Positions 47,829-60,597 of a DNA stretch of 64,000 nucleotides are shown one piece after another. The notes under the pieces were generated by a model. That model ran no database searches. It was not told the origin of the DNA and was given only the letters and a program-made list of their open reading frames with translations. Where the stretch lies: the NCBI RefSeq assembly GCF_964340395.1, contig NC_135549.1:22510342-22574341 (forward strand), written 5' to 3'. Position numbers and translations under genes: made by a program. The stretch comes from Glandiceps talaboti (lineage: Eukaryota > Hemichordata > Enteropneusta > Spengelidae). Each line of letters opens with the position of its first letter. Within the stretch, counting starts at the first letter, position 1.

Positions 47829-49504
47829 TAAAACTTCACGTAATAAGGCGGTAGGTTGTTTTGAAAAAAACGGTATATATTAAAATAACTAGTCAGACAC
47901 ACACACTTTTACTCACCACGCTTGATTGACCGTGTTTAGTATGTTGTTTCTAGCTACTATTATTCACCATGTGTAACGTTTTTAGAAGACATGTACTCAT
48001 TGATAGGTCCTGAAAGTAAAAGTTCAAATTACATTAAAACTAAAGATCGATAACCTACAGGAATACTACAGAAAGGTATACAGGAATGTCCCGTACCACA
48101 GTGTTAAATTTAATCATTTGAGGTTTATGAATAATATGGTTCACTTCCTTGTCGAGTTTTCAATTTATGTGTCGTCACACACTTGTATTGCTAGGGATTC
48201 TGAAGCTGTAGTCATTACGGAAGCTGTGTATATTTTTGGCTATTTCCGTTTTCATTTTGTTATATGTGCACTTACCTGCTATCCTGAAAAACCTATGTTG
48301 AAACCAACGACACTGTATTGAAAGTTGTGACAATTCATAAACCACTATAGTAGTTTTAAAAACACTACAAAATGTCCCTTCCACCATGACAACCACGAAC
48401 AAACATGAAGACATGTGCACCTCTAGTGTAATGTGCATTCGGTCACACAAGAACTGTTGCTTTTAATACAACTGCATCTTATTGGATTTTGAAAGTCATG
48501 TGACTCCTTCAAATCACCTTCCTTATACCTTGTGAAAAAAGGTCACGTAATGTCAAACGTGAAACTATACTTTGAAAACTATGGAATGTGTCTAGCCTCC
48601 TTGTCTCATTGTGCTGTGAACTTTGACTTATGCACTGAGGTAAACATGAACACAAATAATTATACCACAGTGTACGTAGCAAGGCGTCACAGTAGACGAA
48701 CATTTCATTTCACTCTGTGTTTACAGAATGAACCTCAACACCATAAAGATTTATACCACAGTTTACATAAAAAGGCATCACAGTAGACCAACATTTCATG
48801 CTACTCCACCGAAGTTCATTCTGTATTACTGAATGAGGTGATGATTATATGAGGGTGATCATTGTATTTAAATAATAGTAAACACACATTCCTAAAATCG
48901 TTTGCTGCAAACTAGTCATGCATATGACCTTTTCATAACACTATTTATAAGTTAGTCTATTTTCAGGCTATTGAGAAATAATTTTAGTATTGAAGGACAC
49001 CGTCCACCATCTTTCAAATGTGTTTTTTTCATGACACTAAGCTTGATGTTGATAGTTTGTAGTGGTGATGCTTTTAGAATGGCCAGTCTCATCATTGTTA
49101 TGAGAACCAACAGAATGTAGAATTCTGTCGGCATCAGCACGAACGACTCAAATTATTGTGACCCATCAGTGAACGGCTAAAAATGTTGCCATGTTCTCAC
49201 CTAAGCCGTGATCTAGGACGCCCTCACAGGGTAAATGCCATGTGTGTACATTTCACCAGTAAAGTTTGGCGAATGTACGGTTTTACTTGATATCTTTTAT
49301 ACTATTTGTTGCTAAAGATTAGTACATCTCTGCTTTGCCCATATTTTTTTGAGGTCACCAGCTGTTCTATCATACCATGATCTGTACACCTGAAAATCCG
49401 GGGTTCAAAGGTATATCATTATTGTAATATATATTTCATAGCCAATGAACAGCGATGGTTTGACACAAAAAGTAAATCAACCTTTAATAGACAAGATTTT
49501 AACT
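47829..49504. other. Spacer S4, no gene
   Basis: About 47880-48060 resembles S3 near 34220, and 48110-49450 resembles S1 at 6900-8450. Short frames only. Confidence 0.5.
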
Positions 49505-49507
49505 GAA

Positions 49508-50350
49508 TGCCTTCCGTAAGGCCAAAGGCTTTAGATTATTGTTCTACACACAATAATTTTGAAATTATATGTGGTTAGTTATGTTTGAAGTTAGTCTAGA
49601 TGACCAACCTGTGGTTCTAACCACACAGTCTGGTCAAATGCCCTCAATCAGCACACATTCCTGAGCTCCTCCTGCTGTGTTCATATAAACATGATTATGT
49701 AGATGGGTCCCCATGTCATATAATTTAAAGGACTGTCAGTGGAGTCCTGGTTGGACATTGGACATAGTCAAAACAGTTGTATCAAATGAATATTTAATGA
49801 GCTATGACCACAGCACATTATTACCACGCACTGGCATGCTCTGTTCGAGCTTTGCTCACCTTGGGGTTGAACCATAATTAACACCTTTCCTCAGGGTCTT
49901 GACTATACTGTGAGTGGAGGTATAAATCTTAACGATACTGTATAGGAACTAGACTAGTTTGAAGTCTGTACCGAATTGTATTGAATTTGAAGAGTGCATT
50001 TCTAATGAGTCCTAAAACTAAAAGCTAAATCAACAAGCTTTTTCAGAACATATGTGATTAGTTATGTTTCAAGTATATACAAAATTGCATTTGAAGTATG
50101 CATTTGAAGATATAGCCTAATTACTGAAAATCATTAATCATGCAAATAAGTCATCAAAACTAAAAGCTATATCACAAAGCTTTTTAGAACCTATACACTT
50201 TGTTATGGTTGATGTAAGTAGCAAATTATATCGAATTTGAAACATGCATTCTTAAGATTTCGCATAATTACTGAAAATCATTAATTATACAAATGAGTCA
50301 TTTAAACTAAACGCTATACATTATCAAACTTTATATGGTATATGAACTTT
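49508..50350. mobile_element. 'Pearl'-like element, partial
   Basis: The left end CCTTCCGTAAGG (49510) is preceded by GAATG, as at 32976. Units with AATTACTGAAAATCATTAAT occur at about 50115 and 50262, again about 147 apart. The right end is lost against a different sequence near 50345. Confidence 0.5.
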
Positions 50351-51081
50351 GTTACCATCAATGTGTGTACCAAAATATCGTTTTGTTCTTCCATCTGTAA
50401 TTCGTTTTAAGGTCATACAAGAACTGTTCAAGTGAATGGGTACCCACCTTATGTCTTCATCTATCTCTTCCAAATCCCCTCTCAGTCTATCAGAGGTTGG
50501 ATAAAAATGTATGTGTGTCATCTTTGATTTTAATGTGTTGATGTCTTTGCAGTTTCCTGTTTTCTCAGCTAGACTGTTCTCCTTTACAGCAACTATCTTC
50601 TGTTGTCTCAGTCTATCTATTAGCACTTTAGCATTTACTAGACATCTTCTCATATACACCTCTTTTCCCTTAGCGAGATTTCATTTATCAAACACAGCCT
50701 TTCGCTCACATGATTTGTCGTTCCTCTTCCATCACTTGATCGAATGCTTTGTCTAATTTCAGTTTCTTACCAGGACAATCGTATAGAAGTCCAGTTATAA
50801 TGCGTTCCGCACTAGAGGTCTCCATCAATTAAATTATAATCGTCGAGCTTAACATGGACTTGCTCCTGGGTGTCCCATCTACTCAGTGTCTTGCAATTCG
50901 AACATTGGTATTTGCTTGAGCCGAAACATACCCCTTCTTTTTTGTCACGATTTGTTGTCGAGGTCAAGGGGCCCTTTTCATAAACTTTAATGAGACTGAG
51001 AAATGGAACTTTATAATGATCAATATGCCTAGAGCAACTTGTAAATTTATTCACAAAGCTTACACCAGAAGGTGTAATCAT
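50324..51081 (-). pseudogene. Decayed coding sequence of unknown family
   Basis: Three collinear minus-strand blocks look coding. 51081-50815 encodes 89 codons with a CSNC motif. Out of frame at about 50815, a stretch reads ERIITGLLYDCPGKKLKLDK. After two stops, 50659-50324 encodes 111 codons rich in charged residues (DRLRGDLEEIDEDIRW). The blocks read like one protein broken by frameshifts. I do not recognise it. It lies between two repeats, so it may be part of a dead mobile element. Confidence 0.4.
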
Positions 51082-51317
51082 CTTTATATAACAATATAGT
51101 ATGTTACTTTTCTTTACTTGTTATGACTCTCCTCTTTGCACCCCTTATTTTTAAGTGCTTTATACGAGCAATTCAGTTTTGTAGTGACTAATAAGCCCGG
51201 TGGGCTGGGTGATGTGTTTGCTTTCTGATATTGTTATTGCCAATTTGTAAAATGTATATCACATGTCACTATAATAAACAACCTTTACTACTACGGCAAT
51301 ATTGAACAGTTTAATAT

Positions 51318-51670
51318 CTAGGGTTGTCGGTGGTTAAACCACTTGCCTCTTACCACTGCACTACAGCTGAGGTTTGAGCCTCTTACCACTGCACTACAGC
51401 TGAGGTTTGAGCCTCTTACCACTACATTTCAGCTGAGGTTTGAGTCTCTTACCACTACATTTCAGCTGAAGTTTGAGCCCCACTCTGGGTTTGATTAGAT
51501 TTACCAAGTTGTAAGTAAGAAGCTTAAGGTGTCATTCAGTTTGACTCTACCGAATAATGCAGGTTTTCCCAACATACTCCGGTTTCCTTCTGCTCTAACA
51601 CAGAACCCTCCTCCTGTTATTGGGGAATGTCTGTTGGATGGTAAATAAATAAATAAACAAATAAATAAAT
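51318..51670 (+). mobile_element. tRNA-type SINE with amplified B-box segment and AAAT tail
   Basis: The head resembles a tRNA promoter (GTCGGTGGTTAAACCACTTGC, with B-box-like GAGGTTTGAGCCCC at 51470-51481). The body includes AGGTTTTCCC and ACTCCGGTTTCCTTCTGCTC, resembling the conserved central domain of metazoan SINEs. The tail is (AAAT)n with related units. The segment around the B box is present four times in tandem (33-bp units, 51344-51475). Confidence 0.65.
51344..51475 (+). repeat. Four tandem 33-bp units within the SINE head
   Basis: Units start at 51344, 51377, 51410 and 51443, each reading G(C/T)CTCTTACCACT...CAGCTGA(G/A)GTTTGA. Units 1-2 share GCACTA; units 3-4 share ACATTT. Confidence 0.9.
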
Positions 51671-51864
51671 TCTCATTAACAGTTCATGCTGGTTCTTTAT
51701 TGCGATATCTTCTTTTGATGCAAAACCTCTTCTCACTTCTGCCATCTCACTTTCTCTTGAATCTATTTGAATCAGTATATGTAGTTAGTTCTTGTTTGGA
51801 CGTTTTCGTTTCCATCTCGAATTTCTCGTTGGACCATCATAAATTAATTCTTCCCTTTTTCAAG

Positions 51865-54560
51865 TCATTTCTAGTGTGACGTGGATACCAATGATATCAT
51901 TGTATTGACTTCCATTTCTATTGTGACGTGGATACCAGTACTAGTGATATCATTGTATAGACTTCCATTTCTACTGTGACGTGGATACCAGTGATATCAT
52001 TGTATTGACTTCCATTTCTAGTGTGACGTTGATACCAGTGATATCATTGTATTGACTTCCATTTCTAGTGTGATGTGGATACCATTTATATCATTGTATT
52101 GACTTCCATTTCTAGTGTGACGTGGATACCAGTGATATCATTGTATTGACTTCCATTTCTAGTGTGACGTGGATACCCGGCGATATCATTGTATTGACTT
52201 CCATTTCTAGTGACGTGGATACCAGTGATATCATTGTATTGACGTCCATTTCTATTGTGACGTGGATACCAGTGATATCATTATATTGACTTCCATTTTT
52301 AGTGTGACGTGGATACCAGTGATATCATTGTATTGACTTCCATTTCTAGTGTGACGTGGATACCAGTGATATCATTGTATTGACTTCCATTTCTAGTGTG
52401 ACGTGGATACCAGTGATATCATTGTATTGACTTCCATTTCTATTGTGACGTGGATACCAGTGATATCATTGTATTGCCTTCCATTTCTAGTGTGACATGG
52501 ATACCAGTGATATCATTGTATTGACTTCCATTTCTAGTGTGACGTGGATACCAGCGATATCATTGTATTGACTTCCATTTCTAGTGTGACATGGATACCA
52601 GTGATATCATTGTATTGACTTCCATTTCTAGTGTGACATGGATACCAGTGATATCATTGTATTGACTTCCATTTCTAGTGTGACGTGGATACCAGTGATA
52701 TCATTGTATTGACTTCCATTTCTAGTGTGACTTGGATACCAATGATATCATTGTATTGACTTCCATTTCTAGTGTCACGTGGATACCAGTGATATCAATG
52801 TATTGACTTCCATTTCTAGTGTGACGTGGATACCAGTGATATCATTGTATTGACTTCCATTTCTAGTGTGACTTGGATACCAGTGATATCATTGTATTGA
52901 CTTCCATTCCTAGTGTGACGTGGATACCAGTGATATCATTGTATAGACTTCCATTTCTATTGTGACGTGGATACCAGTGATATAATTGTATTGACTTCCA
53001 TTTCTAGTGTGACATGGATACCAGTGATATCATTGTATTGACTTCCATTTCTAGTGTGACATGGATACCAGTGATATCATTGTATTGACTTCCATTTCTA
53101 GTGTGACGTTGATACCAGTGATATCATTGTATTGACTTCCATCTCTAGTGTGACATGGATACCAGTGATATCATTTTATTGACTTCCATTTCTAGTGTGA
53201 CATGGATACCAGTGATATCATTGTAGTAACTTCCATTTCTAGTATGACGTAGATACCAGTGATATCATTGTAGTAACTTCCATTTCTAGTGTGACGTAGA
53301 TACCAGTGATATCATTGTAGTAACTTCCATTTCTAGTGTGACGTAGATACCAGTGATATCATTGTAGTAACTTCCATTTCTAGTGTGACGTAGATACCAG
53401 TGATATCATTGTAGTAACTTCCATTTCTAGTGTGACGTGGATACGTCTTATATCATTGTATTAACTTCCATTTCTAGTGTGACGTGAATACCAGTGATAT
53501 CATTGTAGTGACTTCCATTTCTAGTGTGACGTAGATACCAGTGATATCATTGTAGTAACTTCCATTTCTAGTGTGACGTAGATACCAGTGATATCATTGT
53601 AGTAACTTCCATTTCTAGTGTGACGTAGATACCAGTGATATCATTGTAGTAACTTCCATTTCTAGTGTGACGTGGATACGTCTTATATCATTGTATTAAC
53701 TTCCATTTCTAGTGTGACGTGAATACCAGTGATATCATTGTATTGCCTTCCATTTCTAGTGTGACGTGGATACCAGTGATATCATTGTATTGACTTCCAT
53801 TTCTATTGTGACTTTGATACGAGTGATACCATTGTATTGACTTCCATTTCTAGTGTCACGTGGATACCAGTGATATCATTGTATTGACTTCCATTTCCAG
53901 TGTGACGTGAATACCAGTGATATCATTGTATTGACTTCCATTTCTAGTGTGACGTGGATACCAGTGATATCATTGTATTGACTTCCATTTCTAGTGTGAC
54001 GTGGATACCAGTGATATCATTGTATTAACTTCCATTTCTATTGTGACTTTGATACGAGTGATATCATTGCATTGACTTCCATTTCTAGTGTCACGTGGAT
54101 ACCAGTGATATCATTGTATTGACTTCCATTTCCAGTGTGACGTGAATACCAGTGATATCATTGTATTGACTTCCATTTCTAGTGTGACGTGGATACCAGT
54201 GATATCATTGTATTGACTTCCATTTCTATTGTGATGTGGATACCAGTGATATCATTGTATTGACTTCCATTTCCAGTGTGACGTGGATACCAGTGATATC
54301 ATTGTATTGACTTCCATTTCTATTGTGACTTTGATACGAGTGATATCATTGTATTGACTTCCATTTCTAGTGTGACGTGGATACCAGCGATATCATTGTA
54401 TTGACTTCCATTTCTATTATGACGTGGATACCAGTGATATCATTGTATTGACTTCCATTTCTAGTGTGACGTGGATACCAGTGATATCATTGTATTGACA
54501 TCCATTTCTAGTGTGACGTGGATACGAGTTATATCATTGTCTTGACTTCCATTTCTAGTG
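51865..54560. repeat. 47-bp minisatellite, about 57 units
   Basis: The consensus unit opens GACTTCCATTTCTAGTGTGA and continues CGTGGATACCAGTGATATCATTGTATT across its second part. About 2.7 kb of units, most of exact length. Nearly every unit keeps GATATC, and most keep TGACGTGG or a one-base variant. Variant blocks (GTAGATACC with TAGTAAC) cluster at 53220-53660. There is no reading frame through it. Confidence 0.97.
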
Positions 54561-55620
54561 ATTCATGATTTTATTATTATTTTTCTCGTATACATAAGAA
54601 AGTTTAGGGTCGGTAGTGAAAAAGTAGGTGGGGTCGGGTAACTGGAACCAAACAACTTATTTATTAGGCCTAAGCACAGTTTAAGGATTTCCCCCAGTTA
54701 TTATTTACCATTGTAGAGCAGCATTAATATACTCCTTATACTCAATCATGGTCATGTGTATTGAAAATGATTATTGAAACTCAGTTTCTCGTTGCATAGT
54801 GGTTAAGAACTGTGTCTAATAATTATATGTATCATAATCTCCATAGAAGGGCTCATCTGCATCATCGGTAATCTCCATAGAATTGATTATCTAAACTAAA
54901 CACATGTACAAACACCATGCAAAGTGATGTTGCTAAGCTACATGCTGACAAACACCATAACAAACACCTTGTTACCAAGCGACAAGTTGACAAACACATC
55001 AAAGCCTTGTTGCTAAGCTACAAGATGAAAAATACAACACAAAGTGCATGGTGTTTGTGAACATGTAGCCTTGCAACAGTGCTTTGTATGGTATTTTTCA
55101 TTTTGTAGCTTAACAGCGTTTTGTGTGGTGTTTGTCATCTTATAGCTTAGCAAGAAAATGTTGATGGCTATTAGTCATTCTCAGATAAAGAAAATGAGAT
55201 GGATATGAACTTGGGTACAAATCATGACTTACTTTTAATTTTTTGAACTTGTCAACTTATAGAAATAAAAACAAACTATATTTAAATAACAAAAAATAAA
55301 AAAATCTATTAAAACTAAACACAATCTCTTTAAAAGCGATCATGTAAACCATATATAATCTCTATAGAAGTACTCATCAAGATTATATATAATCTCCAAA
55401 ACAGTGATCACTTAGATCATAAATAATATGTTATCTATCATACACAGCTTGTTTATTAGGAATTAGTCTTCTTTGAACATGTTTTTATTAAAGGTAATAT
55501 ACAATCAAACGTTTAATTACAGTTGACTGGGTAGATAGTTGACGATAAAAGTTATATAGAATACAGCAACAACGTGATATGATTTCCTAAGTGGATGTAT
55601 ACAGCCATCACTCTCTTCAT
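54561..55620. other. Spacer S4 after the minisatellite, no gene
   Basis: 54601-54665 is an inverted copy of the repeat fragment at 7790-7870. 54900-55160 is an imperfect inverted repeat built of AAACACC, GTTGCTAAGCTACA and related words. The rest is AT-rich. Confidence 0.5.
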
Positions 55621-55632
55621 TTTCTTTTCAGC

Positions 55633-55800
55633 TTGAAGATTTCAGGAAAGGCAATACTGTCCTCGTTAAATTACATGGTTGCAATGAAACATTTTCATCT
55701 GCGATGTTGCTTATTCGAATTCCATACGACCTTCTGATAACAGTATACAGTAGAAGACATACAGAAACCATACAGTGTATTTTCGACGGCAAAATATGAC
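55633..55800 (+). other. Possible terminal exon, 55 codons, unassigned
   Basis: CATTTTCTTTTCAG is a good splice acceptor. It opens a frame from CTTGAAGATTTC with an amphipathic run (NTVLVKLHGCNETFSSAMLL) that ends in TGA at about 55797. No partner exon, no family recognised, and no copy in the other spacers. It could be chance. Confidence 0.2.
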
Positions 55801-56084
55801 AGGTGAAGGTTAGTATCTCTGTCTTTCATCAACTGTGATGTGTGGAACTTCAACTTGTTGAAAACCTCGGTGACCGTATGTTTGTTTTACTAATGTTTTA
55901 CTTTGTTCATACTGAGGAAGTACATTGACAGAAGTGGCCTTGATACTTCGAGTCGGAGGCGAGGAAAGGCACAACCCTTAGGGTGTGAATATTGTACAGT
56001 TCAATGAAGACAGGTATTGGGGTATAATTAATGCCATAAGGATCGAAAACTGTTCTTGGTGATTTTTCAATTCGAACAATTTTA

Positions 56085-56125
<41 letters not shown>

Positions 56126-56383
56126 CTTTGTTTGTGTTTGTTTGTTTGATTGTTTGTTTGTTTGGTTGCTTTTTGTTTGTTTGTGTGTGTGTGTTTGTTT
56201 GTTTGTGTGTGTTTGTTTGTGTTTGTTTGTGTGTGTGTTTATGTTTGTTTGTGTGTGTGTGTGTTTGTTTGTGTGTGTGTGTGTGTTTATGTTTGTTTGT
56301 GTGTATGTATGTATGTATGTCTGTCTGTGTATGTGTATGTGTGTATGTGTATGTGTGTGTGTGTGTGTGTGTGGTGTGTGTAT
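56085..56383. repeat. GT / GTTT / ATGT compound microsatellite
   Basis: About 300 bases, starting with a pure GT run, then GTTTGTTT words, then ATGT and GT again. Confidence 0.95.
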
Positions 56384-57714
56384 AAGAAACATTGTGTCTC
56401 ATGAGTGAAACAACAAGGCAACGTCATTTCTCCTTTACAAGCAATGATTGCTATGCTCTTTAAACATCATGGTGTTTAATTTATTAGTACTTTATTTCTG
56501 ATGTTATATTGATTAGCATCTGAATTTATAGTAACAGGTATTCCAAAGTGTTTACTAGGAGTGATACTTTATTCACATATGTACAAATGGATATAAGAAT
56601 CAGTTACACTTTGATGAGGAGGTGGTATGTGGATGTTTACAGCTAAAATGATGTTGGCTTGGTGTTTCACTCATGAAACATGACATTTAATAGACAACCT
56701 GACAACTCTAGTGCAAAAGAAACAATGACATAAGTGCCGTGCAAAGTGGTGATATAGAAGTAGTGAAGTTGAAATGTTGATTATCAGTTAGAAAATAAAC
56801 AATTGAAGCCATTGAAAACATCAAGTCCATGTGTTATGTTTTTATTAGAAGCCTGTTTCTACTACACTGTAAAAGAATAGCAATGCTTATCAGTGTTCAA
56901 CGTGATTGGGCAAATGATCCTGCTGTGTTTATTTTGTCTCTGTTATTGTTTAGTCTAGAGTTGAAGTATGTCTTGCTCTGTGTCAAAAACGTAACGTACC
57001 ATGAGTGAAACATCAAACCTACACCATTTTAGCTGTACGTCATTAGGACCACCTGGTACGTGAATGTGTATTTGTGGATACTACATCCCATCAAATTTTC
57101 TGAATTTTCTGCATGAGTCTCGAGATGTCACAGTTTGTAATGATACATCTTATCCTGGGAAAGGTTCTTTTGTTTTAAATTGCTATACTACTAATTATAA
57201 ATTAGTGTCATAATTATCGTGTTTAATGATAAATTGTTTTCTGTGGTAACATACAGTTCGTCAATATATTGTTTGTTTATAATCTATTCTATGTTGCCAT
57301 GCATTTTCGATTCGTAAACTATCTACAAGGATAGGGGTGGACTACCCTTCCTCGTTTACTTCAAGTCCGGAGATTATTCTTTTCCCCGTCACAGTGACTT
57401 GAGTATGTTTAACTATCAGTTATATTCGTCGAAATATTGCGGACGTCGGCGATTTGTGGTTGGATATTGTTTCCTCTTTGTTGTTCACACTGCTGGGCTT
57501 GTCTGAGGTGCTCATGACCGCCATCATTCAAGTCCGGAGATTATTCTTTTCCCCGTCATAGTGACTTGAGTATGTCTAACTATCAGTTCTGTTCGTCAAC
57601 ATATTGTTTGTGGTTGGATTTGTTTCCTCTATGTTGTTCACACTGCTGGGCTTGTCTTGAGGTGCTCATGACCGCCATCATTCAAGTCGGTTCGCGTTTT
57701 ATCTTCGTCGTTAC
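56384..57714. other. Spacer S4, matches S1 14950-15690, with an internal duplication
   Basis: Homologous to the spacers S1 and S2 but with about 650 extra bases. Two tandem units of about 170 bases start at 57360 and 57531, each opening TCAAGTCCGGAGATTATTCT and ending GCTCATGACCGCCATCATTC; S1 and S2 have one. No gene. Confidence 0.55.
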
Positions 57715-58844
57715 TAAGGGACCGGACAGAATTTACGGCAGGGGGTGGGCCTGGGGAGAAATTATCTCTGACTTGGTTTTTTTCCTGGCCCCCCCATCCA
57801 CTGTGACCAAAATTCCACAGCCCCCCCCCCTTTCAAAAGTATAAAAATTTCATGCCCCCCCCCCCCTCCAAAAAAAAAAAGAGAAAAAAAGTGCACAATA
57901 TCCTGCCCCTTACAATAACTAAAAAGAGTACATTTTTTTTGTTACTATAGCACAACTGTAATATTTCTTTTGGTACTACTATTATGTTACTATTTCAGCC
58001 CAAACAACTTAGTAGTTGTAGAGGAAGTTTTTTAGAAAACAAAAAAAAACAAAAAACATTTTGACTATACATGTAATCATACACATGTGGTATAATCTTG
58101 TTTATTTCCCAACTAGACACCATAAGTAGTCGTCACTTAATACCAAGGCATTTGGTGTGGTGGTTTTAACTGTCATTCACTGATACATACACAGAAACAC
58201 AGACACAGAGTAAACACACATTCACATGCGTGATTTGTGAAAAACTGTAGTGGGGACATTTGTGGGGAGTATCTAAGGACACATCACCTACATAGTGTAT
58301 TCAAATATCTTTTTATACTCATAACACAATAACTATCTAATGTCAGACATTTGTGATGTCATGAAGTGCTAGCAAACTAAGGATTTTATGCACACCGAGG
58401 TCTGACAAATATAGCTTTCACTTTCCTACACCAAATGCATTACCAATACACATGTAAATGCAACACATTTGTGACTTCATGAAAGTGCAAAGAAATTCAG
58501 AATGTTGTGGAATACTTAGATGTAATCAATATGCTTTCAGTTCCAAAACCATACATATTTAAACCTATAGTGTCAGGCATTTGTGACTTCATGATGGGGA
58601 CAGCAAATTCAGAATTGTATTCAATACACTGTACAGTGATCAGATGAGTATTACTCACAGTTTTCTAAACCATTCACATTAAGCTTGAAGTGCAGTGTCA
58701 ATGATGAATAGCCTTTGCAATACAATCCCTTTATTCATAATCTTGAATTTATATAAAGGCAAGTTTCCATGATCCAGCCAGTCTACCTGATCTAGGTTGA
58801 ACAATAAGGGAACCGTCCTGGTCTTTTTGATGGCTAGACTAATT

Positions 58845-59069
58845 TTATTCGCTGTCACTCTCACTGTCACTGTCACTAGTACTTGATGTATCAGTGTCAC
58901 TATCACTGCGAATTTCTTCTAAATCAATATCTCCTTCTTCACTGTCACACAGTTCCTCTTCACTTTCATCACCTGTGTTCTTTTCAATCACTGACTTCTG
59001 TTGCTCTCTTGAAGTTCTTCTTAACACATCACATGTAACAGCTTTCAACGTGTCATCCTTCCTACCATG
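58845..59069 (-). pseudogene. Acidic C-terminal coding remnant in the TIR element
   Basis: A frame of 67 codons from 59048, extendable to an acceptor-like TAG near 59070. It reads DVLRRTSREQQKSVIEKN followed by an Asp/Glu/Ser-rich tail and a stop. Coding-like but not recognised. Confidence 0.35.
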
Positions 59070-59316
59070 TATGTATTAGTTGCTAATATTTCAAGTACTT
59101 GTCTAATTCAGCAACCTGAAGAGAGCTTAACTTTCCATGCACAACTAAGTCAAGCCAATTATAGTCCTAGTACGGCTTGATTTTCTTCTCCTTTTTCTGA
59201 CTTAACCCTGTACGCATTCTCATTTCTTGAACATTCTTTAGGTTTTGTAGGTGTTGAACATATGCTTCAATATGTTTGCAATCAACATAAAATAATTTTG
59301 AAAATTCCTCCACCTA

Positions 59317-59499
59317 TTATTTGGTTGTCAATTCACCCTTTCTGAATTTCCTTGTGATATTTGACCTGGGTTGCCAGTCATCTGCCTCTCTCTGCTTTCC
59401 TTCACTGTCAACAGTTGGACACTTATGAACTGGAAGATAGTGCATTGGACTGTCCGGGTCTGGTACAGGTTGTGGAATTCTTACCATCTCTGGTCCCAA
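59317..59499 (-). pseudogene. Second coding remnant in the TIR element
   Basis: Sixty codons ending ITRKFRKGELTTK then stop, with an earlier LPVHKCPTVDSEGK. The base composition is coding-like, more GC-rich than its surroundings. Possibly another exon of the same lost protein; the family is not recognised. Confidence 0.3.
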
Positions 59500-59863
59500 C
59501 TATGTATATTGACTAGAGTATTCATATACCTCTCCATTTCTTTAGTGCAAAGTCACTGATGAAAAAACGCTTAACACCACGCAGACATCTAAATGCTTTA
59601 CAATATTTAGTACAGATAGATGCATTTGATGATGCTGAGGAGGGAAATAGTTTAATTTCACTGGTTTTAGATAGAAAGAAAGACAAGTCTTGCCTCACAT
59701 CTTCAGACTCTAGTGAGTCTGAGAGTGAAACTCAAGAATAGTGTCAAGGAAAGAAATAAAACACCTATCTAAATTAATCTGGCCAGACATTTTTGTATTT
59801 ACAGTTTTCACCAAAAGGTCACTTTTTAATCACATAAATTACAGGTCCTATGCTAGTATATTA

Positions 59864-60121
<258 letters not shown>

Positions 60122-60179
60122 TGTACATATGTATCCTTGATGGTAATTACACACTGAACCTGTTTCCACAGTGCTAAAA

Positions 60180-60216
60180 TGTATGTATGTATGTATGTAT
60201 ACATATGTGTGTGTGT

Positions 60217-60250
<34 letters not shown>
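60180..60250. repeat. (ATGT)n and (GT)n microsatellite
   Basis: Short ATGT run then GT run. Confidence 0.9.
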
Positions 60251-60251
<1 letters not shown>

Positions 60252-60597
60252 CAACTTGGAGTATATAAGAGTAATTCAGGGTGTATCAAATTAATCTTGA
60301 GTAGTGTTTTTATGCTTCACTAAATAGGTACATACAAACGTACACACTTCCATTTTAATACATAAATGAAAGTGTAGACATTCAATATTAAAGGCGATAT
60401 CAAGTGCTATCTCATGCAATGCTAAATTTTCTAACATATTAATTGTTTTCAATGACAAAATATTTCGCGGCCCCCCCCTTTCAAACCATGAGAATTTTCA
60501 TGGCCCCCCCTTCAAGCCTCCCATTTTTTTCATGGCCCCCCCCCCCCAATTTCTCCCCAGGCCCCCCCCCCCTCCGTAAATTCTGTCCGGTCCCTAA

